Origin: Apostichopus japonicus
Lineage: Eukaryota; Echinodermata; Holothuroidea; Aspidochirotida; Stichopodidae
Assembly: GCF_037975245.1 (NCBI RefSeq)
Contig: NC_092578.1
Span: 15,234,321 to 15,298,320 of the forward strand
Length of the DNA stretch: 64,000 bases
Reading direction: 5' to 3'
Shown: positions 34,201 through 45,529 of the stretch, one piece after another
How the letters are laid out: the number at the start of each line of letters is the position of its first letter
Numbering within the stretch: position 1 is the first letter of the stretch
Made by a program: the position numbers and the translations under genes
Notes under the pieces: generated by a model
Told to the model about the DNA's origin: nothing
Seen by the model: only the letters and a program-made list of their open reading frames with translations
Databases searched by the model: none

Positions 34201-37200
34201 GTTCAAACAAATTCATTCTCTTTTACTGTTTCACATAATGATCATAACACTGATTCTATTGACAAACAAACCTTTTAAATTTATTTGTATGTACATTGGA
34301 GTTGGAAAGAAATGGACCTTTTTTTAAAGACAGGTACAGTATATGTAGTAGTGTACCCTACTTTGATATTACCTAATGTGCAGTAATTAAATTAACTCTG
34401 ATCATCAGATGAGTCCAGCCTTCCTGATGTCTGCTAGATAATGGAGTACATACTTAGAGGGTTCAACGGTCTCAAAACCCAGACGATTGATGGGACTACA
34501 GTCCTCAAGGTTGAAAAACTGCAGGAGGGAGGTATGGTAATTCAGATTGGTATGCACATGAGGACATGATTATAAATTAGAATACTAACATTCCTCTACC
34601 CTTTATACCAACAACGAGATGAGCCGCTGGCATTGGGCAACTGTGGGGCCCAGGTGATTGATCAGTCTACTCATTCCAGGGTTCAGAAATAAATACTCAT
34701 GGTGTCAATATATAAATCACACATGATTCCAGGATCAGTTCAATGTCAGTAGCCCAGAATAGTAGGGATGGCTGAGTCACTCGGCATTATGTTTGTTTGG
34801 TTGATGTCATCTCTATAAGATGTACTGTGTTATATATGTACACATTCATAGGATATATTGCAATACTATAATCAGCAGCAGCCATGAGAGAGCACAGCCA
34901 ATGGTGAAATAATACACAATTATTTTATCGAATTTGCAATTCACATTGGGCTGGGGCCAGGAGAATATGACATGAAGTTATATGTAATAGGCTTATATCT
35001 TTGGTATAGCTTCACATGTTCTATGATAACCTTTATGGTGTGTGCTTTATAACCTCTGGGAAACAATTTAGTCTGTAGAAGTATGGTAGGCCTGTAGTAG
35101 CAAGAATTGCAGCTGGCAGTATATGATCTCTTACAAGTAGTTAATATACAGCAGCCTAAATAACAATTTATATACCTATATTGACTTTATACCATTAAAA
35201 TATGGTTACCTTATACTCTCTCTCTCTCTCTTATCCAAGGTCACTTTTTCTAACTGGTTTTATTGAATATCACTACAGCCGGTCACCTAGTACTACTCTC
35301 TCCATGGCACACTTACTTTAATATTAATTAAAGGTTACAGATGATCCTGCTTGATTTGTCAGGACTTATCTTAACCTTGAAGTTGACAGCTATGCAAATG
35401 AAAATGTCTGATGTCAGCTGTAACCTTCAAGGACTTGCCAGCCTTAATCTCAGGAGTCTTACTAAATGCCAAAACACCAGTCAACAGATGTGGGACAATT
35501 AAATTAGACCCTGAACAATGTTTTGTAATCATTTCAACTGTTGGTAAAACTGGTTACTATATAGCCTGTTCTGCAGCTGCATGATTCTGGTTCATAATAT
35601 GTACTCCATCATATGATGCAATGTGATCACAAATACAACTGCTCTGCAACTCAGTTTTTAAACTTCCATTTTTATGAACAAATCAATAATTAGATCTGTA
35701 CTGTCAATCAAAAATAAAATGATTTAAATCATCTTCAAAATATACAGGTTTAAATCCTTTAAGGCTATAGTCCAAAGGCATCATAATTATGCACTTTCTG
35801 TCCAATGCTAATGAAAAAGATTCTGAATGGTCAGGGAAGTTTATTGGTACTGCATAGCAAAAATGAATGTACTGCTACAGAAATACAAAGGTAAACAAAT
35901 ATTGTACACAGAACCATAGCATCCCTCCCCCCTCCCCCCTGCATTTCATGAGGACAAAATTCATAAACATCAAACGCCTCCAAAAAGTTTCCATGATAGT
36001 GATATTTAATGTAACATTTTAAGTCATTTACCTGGGAAAAGTCCAGAAAGGTCTGTATTCTGGGGAATATAATATTGTGTACAAGTGTACACAACACATA
36101 TTGCTGAAGAGTGCACCAGTCTGACAAAGATGCAATAAAATGTTGAACCTGAAACATTTTACTGTGCAATAAACTGATAAGTCAGTAATTCATGAGAGGA
36201 ATTGTAACTCACATTGAAGGCTATACCACCCACAAATATCCGATTTGGGATAACTGTCCCATATCTTGGCGCATTGTGTCCACTGGGAATAGGAGAATTG
36301 GGTGCAGTCGACCCTGCCCTGCTACCTTCTGTTACCTGAAAAAGAAGGAATAACCATCCAAAATCAAGGTAGCCAAGTAACCACATCCCTATCCTTGCCT
36401 CTATCAGAAGTTGCTGGATTTCAATTAAAAGAATATCCCTGTTCCAAGTACAAGCTTGGTTATATGTTTCTCAAGAATTTATCAAAGTCAAAAGTCAAAA
36501 AAAAAAGTCAAAGTCAAAAAGCATCGTCCTGGCTGTGAGGAAAAAAACGAAACAGATAAATGAGAGAACACCCATTGTTGTGTTTACTATTATAATTTGA
36601 TTTTAATTTGGATTACTGAAATGCATTTGCAAGCAACTGCTGCTTTTGCTAACATAAATTTACAAGCTTTCGAATGCTCAGTGCTTTGTAATTTTGAACT
36701 GGAAACAAAGAGTCTTGGAGTATTGTTGCTTTAGATAACAATTTACTGTTCCTTCATGCAAAGAATGAAATGCTTTGTGTTCATTATTCGGTCAAAACTA
36801 AACTTTTGTTGACAATTAAATGTGGTTCTATTCATCAAATGACTACTGTGGATCCTCCTGTATATAGGCCTACCACAAAAGCAAAAACGTTATTAATCTA
36901 GCCTAGCCTAATATGATTTATGACAAACATAACATGAGGTTAAAATCATCACAAAATCTGGTGCTTATGAAACAATTCTGATCTTTTTTCTCATAATGTC
37001 ATATGAAATTTTTAAACCCAGTTTTCATTAAATGACTATTGTGTAGTCTTTGCATGTACATTTAACAGAGCCTACTCATAATTTTATACAAAGCATGGAA
37101 TCAAATAAGAAAATTTAAAAATATATTACCAAAGCATACGATCTGATTTCGCCTCACCAAAATAAATTTACTTTCATTACAACAAAAAGGATCACCAACC

Positions 37201-40200
37201 CTGTAGACATATCAATTATCATGATAATTTCTATGAAAGTTGACTAAATGGTTGAGAAAATCAAAATCTCAACAGGTTTTTAAAAAGGTGCATAAACCTA
37301 TAGTAGGCCATGGGCCATGGCCAATTTAAATGCACTTTTGTTCACATGGTAAGTGGGGAAAGTTAATTTCTCTGAAATAGTTAGTATAAATATGTACTGA
37401 ATCAAGATTGACTTGTTCTTTTTGGTTCTACTGGCACAAACAGTCAGAATTTAAGAAAAACTAACAAAAGATATTACCCACTGCTCTTAAAAGAGCTTAT
37501 CTAATTGGTCAGTATTTTCAGGTCAAACCTTAATTGACCAATCACAGCTGTTGATCTGTGGTCTGGTTACACCATGGTTACACTAACTGCACAAACATGG
37601 CTGCTCCCACACTCAAATGTTGTATGCATGTGTGTGCACAGACAAAAACGAATATTTCATCCTTTTCTGACAGCTCTTTTGCCAAATTCAAGGATTGTGT
37701 TTTAAGGTGGATTGTGTAACCAGGTATTTATGGTGCATTAGCTAGAGATGTCACTTCAAAATACTGTATAGAGAGCTCAAAATCTTTAGCTGATTTTCAA
37801 GATCATGAGCATGGTGAGTCGTGCATTGGCTATCATTGTGAGTGCTAACAGAGATTCACAGATGAATAAACTCAACAAGACTGAAGAAAGGCTTGCTAAA
37901 AATCCGCTTAAAGATGGTAAGCAAACATTTAAATAATATTATGAGTATGAATCCATTTTCCAACTGAAATTAGAAATGTCAATCTGACATTTTGTGGAAT
38001 GTGGTTGTGCTTTTATTTAAGTTTTTACATTCGTTCTTGACGGTTTGTTATTGTATTGTAACCTAGTCCTGCTGTCATTTTGTTGTGCAAAATGCATCAA
38101 CCTGATGTAATCGTGAATTTATTTGGGTAAGGGTTAGATATGTACAAACAACAGGGATACATTTACAATCAAAATCTCTATTTAGTGTGTGTTAAGTTAC
38201 ATTTGGCATGTGTTCAACAAATAGAAGTAAAGTTACATTTGGCATGTGTTCAACAAATAGAAGTACCTGTCATGGGGGGGGGGGGGTTGGTATTTAACTT
38301 TTAGACTTTCTTCAGTAGTTGCTCCATGATTTTATAAAATGAGACGAGGGCCCCAAACCCATGCCCAATTTTCCATTTGCGCTTAGTTGATTTTTTTTTT
38401 ATAGGGGTGGACTGGAGATCAATATTTCATTATTGCTCCGTGAGTTTTATAAAATAAGACGAGGGCCCCAAACCCACGCCCAATTTTTCATTTGTACAAA
38501 TACTTGGTTGATTTTTTTATATGGGTGGAGGTCGATATTTCATTATTGCTCAATGATTTGATAAAATAAGACAAGGGCCCCAAACCCACGCCCAATTTTT
38601 CATTTGTACAAATACTTGGTTGATTTTTTTATATGGGTGGAGGTCGATATTTCATTATTGCTCAATGATTTGATAAAATAAGACAAGGGCCCCAAATCTG
38701 TGCCCAATTTTTCATTTGTAAAAAAAATTATTCATTATAACAAGTTTAGATAAACTGGGCTAGGTTTGTCAATTCAAGTTGTAAAACGGTGTAGGTTAAT
38801 GAATTCAGAGCAAATTTTTTAAACTTTTTTTTTTAAAGTTGTATTTGATATGTATCTTTCTCTTGTTTGAATGTTACAGATGATTCCACTGATGATGACA
38901 ATGACGATGTTGAACCTGTCTGTAAGAAGCGAACACTAAGATCAAATGTAGCTGGACCATCTTCTTCAGGCAGACCACACATACTTCCAGTGTCGTGCAT
39001 CATTTGTCACGCTGATCACTGGATATGGGGCAAGGTGACCTGTAAGAGACGAAGAGAGCCCCTGACTCGTTACGAGACAATAGATGCTGGGAAACTCAGA
39101 AAGGCTGCTGAGCTGACATGTAACGAATCCCTTCTTTTGCAAATGCGTGGCAGAGACCTTGTTGAAGTTCCGAGGCAAGATACCCTCCGAGTTGTTTTCG
39201 CAACGCAACCAGATTTCTCACTCGGAAGTGGCCAAAAGAAACAACAGATATTCTATATGCAGAGGCTTATGCAAAGTTTTGCCACAATGTCATTGATGAA
39301 CAGATTCTTAAACAACAGGGTGCGATCAGGATGACAAAACTCACAGCCCAGTTCATCAAAACGGTTAAAGAAGTTCAAGGGATTGATGCCTCAAGTTACA
39401 GATCCTACAACTTAAAAAAGCGTCTCCAAGGCTCCTATCCACAACTTCATTTTTTGCGACCAACGCGACGCTATGAAAGTGAAGTTGTAATTTCCAGAAC
39501 TGTAGAAGCTCAGGATCTAGCAGTAAACCTGGTTAATCTACAATATGATACAAAGTCAAGTAACGAGTTAGACATTTCAAGTGGTAGTGAATCTGATTTG
39601 CAGCATGAACAAAGAGGTTCACGTAGAAGTCAAGGCATTTCATTGAGTGACATGTACTTTACAGCTAGACAGCTTAGAATTGCTGTCCAAGAGGTACATG
39701 TGGACACAGCATGACATCAGACATCAATTGGACTTTGGAGTAATATTTAAAAATCTAGCATTTTTATAATGTGAACTCAAAAATTGTGATTGTTAGATGT
39801 GTAAATACATGCAGGAATGTGTGAACTAAATATAGTGCATCATTAGTTACATGTTCAAATAATGTGTAAGGAAATAGAGGGATCTGTAGGACAAACATGA
39901 AGAAAACAAAAGAGTTGGGGCTATGCCTTTAGTTTGAAAAAAAAAAATCAAATTGTACTCTGTTGTAACTTTCAGTATCAGTTGGAAAAGGTGTAGGACT
40001 ATAATGTGATTCGAAATGGTCCCATGAAGTAATATCTCACGTTATTGTTTATTCAATTTGATGCAAATTTCCACACAAATTGTTGTTTTATTTCATGTTA
40101 GTTTAATCGTGGCTGACACCAGTCTCCAGAACACCATTTCAGTATGGAATCTAATATACAATAATCAAGGACATAGTCAGTGCACCACACCCTATTGAAT

Positions 40201-41703
40201 ATTGATTATGCGATCACTCAAACACCCCCCCCCCACCCGCAAAAAACAAACAAACAAACAAACAAAACGAGGCTCGATTTTTGTGGATGGGTCCTGTGTG
40301 TACAGTCGTTTAACTTGTTGTTGACGAGTAAGTGCCACCCATTCACCATGGGTATTCATAAGAGTACAACTTACTGATACTATCTACAGAAAGTTTCATG
40401 TGCAATGTTATGATCAACAAACAGTTTTAATGCATATTACAAATGAGATTTAAAGTTTTTTTGTGAAGGTAGTTAGGTGAAGCGCTGCTTGTAACAAAAC
40501 ATTGTACATGTAGTAGTCTGTTGTGAACTTTGGTGTTCTAAACATGTTGAAAAGATTTGCAGTTGATAAATAAAAGAAGAACATATAGATCTGAGTTTGT
40601 CACTTTTTTAGGGCTGTTTAGACATACTTTGTTAAAAAAGTCTATCGGAATCTCCAGTTTGATTATAATGAATATGAAATAGTGTGCTTTATTCACCAAG
40701 AATGACCCCATCCTCAATCATGTTATAATGTATACATGCTGGCCTACTCCTTGCTCTCATTTGTTATTACTGGATCATTTATTGCCTAGAAATAGTGTAT
40801 TTCAACAATTTAACAATGAACAAACTGGCCTATCCCCACCACAAATAAACACCAAGTACAGTTGAAAAATATTATTCCAATAGTTATATGCCTATCCAAA
40901 CTTTTAGAAATGTTGTGCCATACATATTCTTTACAATTATAAAGGTTTCCACATTAAAATGTGAATTTTTTGGGGGTTTACAGTTTCTTTCTGGAGACAG
41001 AATAATTATTTTTGAAAAAGTGAGGGCGCTGTTTTTCTTATGTATTTCTTTATGTTGGAAAATGTGACATTTAATCCGTGAATTACATATTAATGTGCCA
41101 CTTTTGAGCAAAAGAACAACTTGATTCTTTATTAAGGACATATTATCTATAACTCAGACTATATTTCATGTAATACCACTCCGGACGTAACAAGAATCAT
41201 TTTCTGGAAGGATTTCAGAGCCACGGCCCATGGCCTATAGTCTACTGTACTGGTTTTGTACACAGCTTACCAAGAAAGTTGGAATGCAGATTTACTGGAA
41301 GTTGAACTGCCTTTTAGTTTTAGGCTACAAGTAGCTTTCAGTGTTGTGAATTAGTTAGGTCCTAGCCTAGTAGGACATTGGCCTTCGACTGGGTTGAAAT
41401 AGCATACACATGTCATAAATCTGTTGTTTCAAATTCATAAATATTACTTATTAATATTTCGCCCCTTGGAAGTTGTAGCCAGGGCTTAACTTATTATAGA
41501 TATGCTTGACTTTAACTAGGCGCCTGCGGCCTAGTTATGATTGGCCTATTCATTCGTCATGTAACGATTAACAACCTAGCCTAGGGCTAATTAAAGCAAA
41601 AGGAATGGGATAAAGGGTCTAACTTATAATATCTTACTAGTTAGGAACTTCGAAACAGTAAGGTTTAACTCACCGATGTCGTCTGATTTTGAATGTCAGT
41701 CAT
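21892..41703 (-). CDS. BOLL: Boule (DAZ-family) RNA-binding protein, complete, 11 exons
   Basis: Eleven exons (listed separately) join in frame to 1,215 bases, 404 residues. One RRM spans roughly residues 38-115: RNP2 IFVGGI at 43-48, RNP1 KGYGFITF at 81-88, and NRIFVGG, VKEVKII, DRAGVSKGYGF, KDKKLNIGQAIRKQ typical of Boule/DAZ proteins. TYHNGVAYF at ~150-158 matches the conserved Boule segment after the RRM. Boule binds mRNA 3' UTRs and promotes translation during meiosis; it is the ancestral member of the DAZ family. The C-terminal half (residues ~160-404) is rich in Ala, His, Pro, Gln and Tyr, and longer than in vertebrate BOLL (roughly 280-300 residues). Introns are large (gene span ~20 kb). 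Exon borders in the RRM fit the DAZ-family pattern as I recall it. Confidence 0.95.
22895..23065 (-). CDS. BOLL: boule exon 10
   Basis: Fifty-seven codons rich in His, Ala, Pro and Tyr; acceptor TTCCTAG, donor GAG|GTGGGA. Reading on past the donor would add VGYPFH and a stop, giving a shorter alternative C-terminus. Confidence 0.82.
23741..23806 (-). CDS. BOLL: boule exon 9
   Basis: Twenty-two codons (ANPHQWQAAAHAGQVRFIHP and AQ); acceptor TTTATAG, donor CAG|GTAGGTG, phase 0. Confidence 0.85.
24095..24199 (-). CDS. BOLL: boule exon 8
   Basis: Thirty-five codons of Pro/Gln/Ala-rich sequence; acceptor TTTCTAG, donor GTAAGT, phase 0 at both ends. Confidence 0.85.
24244..24261 (+). repeat. Poly-G run in a boule intron
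   Basis: About 18 consecutive G. Several shorter G/C homopolymers (for example 23215, 63127) occur in introns across the window. Confidence 0.85.
25229..25404 (-). CDS. BOLL: boule exon 7
   Basis: Encodes TTYLPNGMILQSPAGTYSY followed by TYHNGVAYF, the conserved post-RRM Boule block, then an Ala/His-rich stretch; acceptor CTGAATAG, donor CAG|GTATTT. Confidence 0.93.
26401..26567. mobile_element. Short inverted-repeat element in a boule intron
   Basis: GGCCAGTTCCTCAGATGCA at the left end is mirrored by TGCATCTGAGGAACTGACC at the right, about 125 AT-rich bases apart. The size and form are those of a MITE. No target duplication was recognised. Confidence 0.5.
26852..26876 (-). CDS. BOLL: boule exon 6 (25-base microexon)
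   Basis: Encodes PTRYPKEQ plus one base; acceptor CTCATAG, donor CAAG|GTGAGTTT. It is supported because it restores the phase between exons 5 and 7. Skipping it would shift the frame. Confidence 0.82.
27601..28119. mobile_element. hAT-like MITE with perfect 8-bp target duplication
   Basis: Termini CATAGGCGTAGGAG and its exact reverse complement are flanked by CACATGTG at 27593-27600 and 28120-28127. Inside are an imperfect palindrome (arms about 27686-27738 and 27752-27805, containing CAACATCTTA and GCGCGC) and three tandem copies of an ~83-bp unit starting GCCCGAAAA (27866, 27949, 28033). The sense/antisense frames at 27858-28205 are the repeat, not genes. It lies in a boule intron. Confidence 0.85.
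28912..28971 (-). CDS. BOLL: boule exon 5 (RRM end)
   Basis: Twenty codons, PNSLIFKDKKLNIGQAIRKQ, flanked by CACAG and GTAAGT. Confidence 0.95.
29465..29575 (+). repeat. Short tandem repeat, ~29-bp unit
   Basis: Four diverged copies built around ATGTCTCTTTGTCCCC in a boule intron. Confidence 0.65.
31678..31735 (-). CDS. BOLL: boule exon 4 (RNP1)
   Basis: Encodes YGFITFETQEEALRILKEQ; acceptor AATAACAG, donor GTAGGT. RNP1 is split across the intron before it. Confidence 0.95.
32282..32423 (+). repeat. Dispersed repeat, copy A
   Basis: Shares CTGAGGGG-CTGCAGCATA, TGCTCTGCAGTT and TTCAGCC-TGGCTGCAG in the same order and spacing with 57543-57680, in the same orientation. It lies in a boule intron. 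Confidence 0.6.
34042..34133 (-). CDS. BOLL: boule exon 3 (RRM middle)
   Basis: Encodes DLELKAFFSAFGHVKEVKII and DRAGVSK; acceptor TGTTAG, donor AAAGG|GTTTGT. The two-base overhang is completed by the next exon to give glycine. Confidence 0.94.
36213..36335 (-). CDS. BOLL: boule exon 2 (RRM start)
   Basis: Acceptor TTTTTCAG, 41 codons ending in RIFVGGIAFN, donor GTGAGT. The APRYGTVIPNRIFVGGI stretch is diagnostic for Boule. Confidence 0.95.
38194..38265 (+). repeat. 36-bp tandem duplication
   Basis: AAGTTACATTTGGCATGTGT plus the following 16 bases occurs twice in direct succession, inside the nested gene's intron. Confidence 0.85.
38319..38725 (+). repeat. Tandem array, ~112-bp unit, in the nested gene's intron
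   Basis: About 3.6 copies of a unit containing AGACGAGGGCCCCAAACCCA, then CCCAATTTTTCATTTG and TTCATTATTGCTC. The central two copies are nearly identical and the outer ones diverged. Confidence 0.85.
40569..40574 (+). promoter_or_regulatory. Possible polyadenylation signal of the nested gene
   Basis: AATAAA about 855 bases after the stop at 39714, on the same strand. Confidence 0.25.
41674..41703 (-). CDS. BOLL: boule exon 1
   Basis: ATG at 41703, encoding MTDIQNQTTS, then donor TCG|GTGAGTTAA in phase 0. Short N-terminal coding exons are usual for Boule. The join to exon 2 across 5.3 kb rests on phase and the splice signal only. Confidence 0.75.
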
Positions 41704-43957
41704 GATGATGTAATTCGCCAAGGTTATGTCGAACTAGGCTACCCTAAAAGATCCCGATGATTTACAATACTAAGAAATGAAATCAAAAGGTGAACTCGGC
41801 AATGTAGTATTCCAACGGAATCATCAATGGGAGACAAAGTAGGTTAACTTCTAGGCTAGTATATTGGTAATGATGACTGCCCGACTCATAAAAGGTGGAA
41901 CTGTTAATATGTTATGGATGCCGTTATCCTACTTGAAACTGAAGTAGGCCTACTGTTAATCGATCAAACGCACATATATGTGATTGAAAGTGGATCCAGG
42001 GATGCAATTTAGCACTGAGGTGCTGGTACTGGTAGTAAAGAATTGATGAATGAGTCCAAAATAATACAGGTTATCATGAAAACATCTAACTTTGAATAGT
42101 TGGCTAGCAGGTCAGCAGAAAAAACGCGGGAATACATTTGATGAACTAAGCTTCCGATCCAAATATAACGTGTTAAACTAGTTTGTTGGTGCCGATTGGC
42201 TTGGATCTTCAAGCACGCGGCATTGAAAAACTCAGCAGACGATCATCCCGGCACATACCATTCATTCCAGGTGTAGATGTTCAATGATGGAATAATGAAC
42301 TTAGGCGGCAATTGGCATTCGGAAAGTCAGGAATTTCAATTCATTAAAATCCGATTGTAGCCGCATTCCATGAAATACTAGGCCTGATTACAGGAAAAAA
42401 TCTTTCAGATAAAAATCTTGTAATCCTCAGATCCGTCATCAAGGGTCGTTGCTGCTCATATTAAAGAAATGTATAACATACGGTGATTTTTTCCCTACGA
42501 AATTAAAGCCTGTGTAAAGTGGAAATACTTAGGAATGGGTGTGATAGATATCTTGCAGACAGGTGTGAGGGTGGGAACGGGAGGGGAGCGGAGTCTGATT
42601 CCTGAATTAAAAAGAGCTCCAAAGTAAAAGAAAACTAATAATCACAGTCCAACAGATAACGTCCTTTTGTTTCAAGGTCAGACTGAGATCGGAAACTGTT
42701 GTAGCAGGGTGATTAAGGTAAACAAGTTAAATTGGAGAAGCCGTCACTTGCAGAGACATGAAATACTTCTCACATTTCGTTTGTCATATTTTGTTTCAAG
42801 ATGCTAATGCAAGCAATACTCACCTTTTTCATGTGCACCTTTTCAATCAAGGACACAGAAGGTCTACCGTACACGCCATGGCCGGCTCCGACCCCTCCCT
42901 CCTTTCTTCACACCCGGTCTCCTGGTAGAATGAATTTATTCAAGAATAATGCAAAATTTAACCGGACAACCTTATTCTTTCTGGACCAACTTCCTGATTC
43001 CATTTCCATTGTCTCTTTACAGTTTATGTCCATTTTTTAGTATTCTCATTTCTTACCACATTTGTTTCATTTACGAGGGAAAAGGTGCGGTGGAACGGTC
43101 CAGCTTTACATAAACCAAGTTTTCGAGGACACTATGATGGTTCTCGACAACTTACATAAACTATTGTAACTTCTGTTAGCATTTACCAGTGGTCACATGA
43201 TAATCTGCTATCCAAAACGACCTTAGTTCATCTACGTTGGATCTTCAAATGTATTCCTGTATATGTAGTAACTGTTATAGACATCCCGTTTTTCATCTCC
43301 ACATCCACATTCAAAAGACATGCAACGACATCACAAAGAAATTTGAATTTAGCTGACCCCAATGGAAGTTCATCAAGCACCCAGGGTAGTTAATACCCAT
43401 ATAATATACGGTACTTCTGCCTAATCAGATTACAATGCGTTCATTACAAAACATCATTGAGTCAAGCCTAAGTACAACTGAACTCTTACTGTTGTACATC
43501 TTCCCCCATCAGTACAATGGACGCAACTGACGTATTAATTAGCATAAAAGATAGACACGCAGTCTACGAATGTGGCGTGTGCAGGTAACTTTAAACTGTT
43601 AGTTCAATATAAAAGTAAAAAACACGTTTACACGTGTACATGTCAGCTATTTTTGACAAACAAAATGTTTATTTTGGCATGTAACCATAGTAATGATTTG
43701 TCCGCTTACATCCGTGTGTTCAATCTTGCGCCAAAGTTTTTGATTGGCTTATTTTCGAACTTCAAGAAGATGCATTACAAAACTAAGTAAAGTAGTTGTA
43801 AAAAGAAGTAAAATTTATCCATATTCCAGTTATATGGTAGACCGGTATGGTTGTAACGTTTCAAAATAAGACAAGAAGGTAATCCACTGAGTTGCATATC
43901 TCAACTCCAGCAAAACTACACTAAAAGTTTATGGGGTTATAGCCAAAAAGTAGCTAA

Positions 43958-44330
43958 ATTTGACCTTTGGTTCCGGGGATCTGCGAGACACAAGCTCCGA
44001 CCATGGGGCATTTTCCCTAAAACGTTTGAAGAAAATCGGCACAGTAACAGCCGTTAGGAGGAGTTTTTTAAATAAATGTGGGCATACAAATATTCATTTG
44101 ACCATTGACCTCGGTTCACATGGCAACCACATATTTTGGTAATACTTGACCTTCCCATTATAACTGTTACGGTTCCATGTCAATTCAATGTTCCCCCTTG
44201 GGTTTAAAAAAGTACCTTTGACCTCTGACCTTTGGTTCCGAGGGCCTGCAAGACACAAAGATTCACCCTAGGATACCTTGTGAAGAAAATCGGCCAGCCG
44301 TTTTTGGAGCTTTTTTTAGTGATACTCAGG
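43958..44330 (+). repeat. Diverged direct duplication, ~265-bp spacing
   Basis: GACCTTTGGTTCCG-GG-TCTGCGAGACACAA followed by GAAGAAAATCGGC and AGCCGTT occurs at about 43961 and again at about 44228. The small frame at 43960-44142 is part of this repeat. Confidence 0.65.
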
Positions 44331-44395
44331 TATAGCTAGCAGACGGTTTTGTTCAGTTCTGTCTTAGTTATGCAACTCCGTGGATTGGTTACAGG

Positions 44396-45002
44396 CCACG
44401 AGAACGAAGGTCCGCGAGACCGAATTTAAAGAAGGTCGCCGCGACACCGAAGGTCTTCGAGACCGAGATCCACGACTCGAGACCGAAGGTCCGCGAGACC
44501 AAAACTATTACTAGGTCCCGCGAGACGGAAATTATTACTAGGCCTATCATAGTGGTAAGACAAATATTACTACCCGTAATATTACGTTGATAAAGCGCGT
44601 CATTAAAAAGAATTTACAGCCATTTATTTTCATAGTGGATACCAGTGACTTATACGCAAGGGGCTGGAACGGCTAGCATTGCTACTACGCCCCAACAGTG
44701 GCATAACCAGAGGGGGTTGCAGGGGGCGAAAGCCCCCGCTCTCAAAAGTCTCGCCCCCCCCCCCCCCTTGCTGCTGTAAATGATATATGAGAATACAAAT
44801 TAACTGAATAATTAGATATAGCGATACCCTATTTTAAACAATATTGCCCCCCTTGTCAATCTCTCCGCTCTGAACCCCTCTAACGAAAAAGTCTAGTTAC
44901 GCCTATCGATGGACCATGCATAGACCATCAGTCTCGCGGACCTTATGTTCGCGGAAATTCGGTCTCGCGGACTTTCGGTCTCGCGGACCTTCGGTCTCGT
45001 GG
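44396..45002. mobile_element. Foldback MITE with arms of tandem 16-bp repeats
   Basis: Left end CCACGAGAACGAAGGTCCGC and, read inward from the right end, CCACGAGACCGAAGGTCCGC. Each arm is several copies of a ~16-base unit (GGTCCGCGAGACCGAA): about 44396-44520 on the left and 44925-45002 on the right, in inverted orientation. Another small element-like segment (about 44694-44912) with CAGTGGCATAACCAGAG / CGATAGGCGTAACTAGA ends lies inside. Confidence 0.65.
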
Positions 45003-45529
45003 AATTCCCCCCATGGGGTTTCCCTCTTGTGGAGTAAAATTGCCTAGGATTCCATAACATCATGGTTAGCCTTTCAATACTCCATACGTTTTATTTAAAT
45101 CAAAGAAGTATAACGAAAGTCATTTTTTTTTAAGTCTTTCATTGTATTATTAAACATCCTTTACATGTTTTGTAACGAAAGAAATTGTCGCAAATGTACA
45201 CCGACATTACACATTATTAGATGACCGCGGCAGACCAAACCCACTGTTTCTCCGAATTATAGATGGTGTCTGCCCCAAACGCAATAGAGCCTCCAAATGT
45301 TTTGATACAAGTAACGGGGTAGATAAGTATAGTCCAACAACACCGCGACTTTCCCATCATGACAACGGGAACGGCGAAGGCAGTAATTCAAAGGGTCTGA
45401 TGAGCTGACTATAAGTAAGGCAGGGGTCTGTTAGATATATCCGGTGCAGTGCGGTTAGTATAGGCCACTATGAATTGTATATGCGCACACATGAAACATT
45501 CTATACTTACTGAATATTGTATGATTAGC

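Larger units (their letters stand above)
37805..39714 (+). pseudogene. Two-exon gene nested in boule intron 1, with a frameshift
   Basis: Exon 1, 37805-37916, encodes MSMVSRALAIIVSANRDS and 19 more residues, ending at donor GATG|GTAAGC. Exon 2 starts at 38880 after TGTTACAG and stays in phase: acidic DDDSTDDDNDD, then a basic stretch and a putative zinc-binding module (CIICHADHW, EPLTRYETIDAG). At about 39164-39175 the frame shifts; the continuation EARYPPSCFRNATRFLTRKW is read one frame over and runs to the stop at 39712-39714. The Cys-x2-Cys module followed by EARY-x2-SC resembles an uncharacterised domain I associate with multi-copy invertebrate proteins; this is from memory. The single frameshift may be a real lesion or an assembly indel. 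It is transcribed opposite to boule. Confidence 0.6.

Noticed and set aside
38867-38878. ATG at 38867 as the start of the nested gene
   Set aside because: These bases (MNVT) overlap the splice acceptor TGTTACAG; using the acceptor joins in phase to an upstream exon beginning at 37805.
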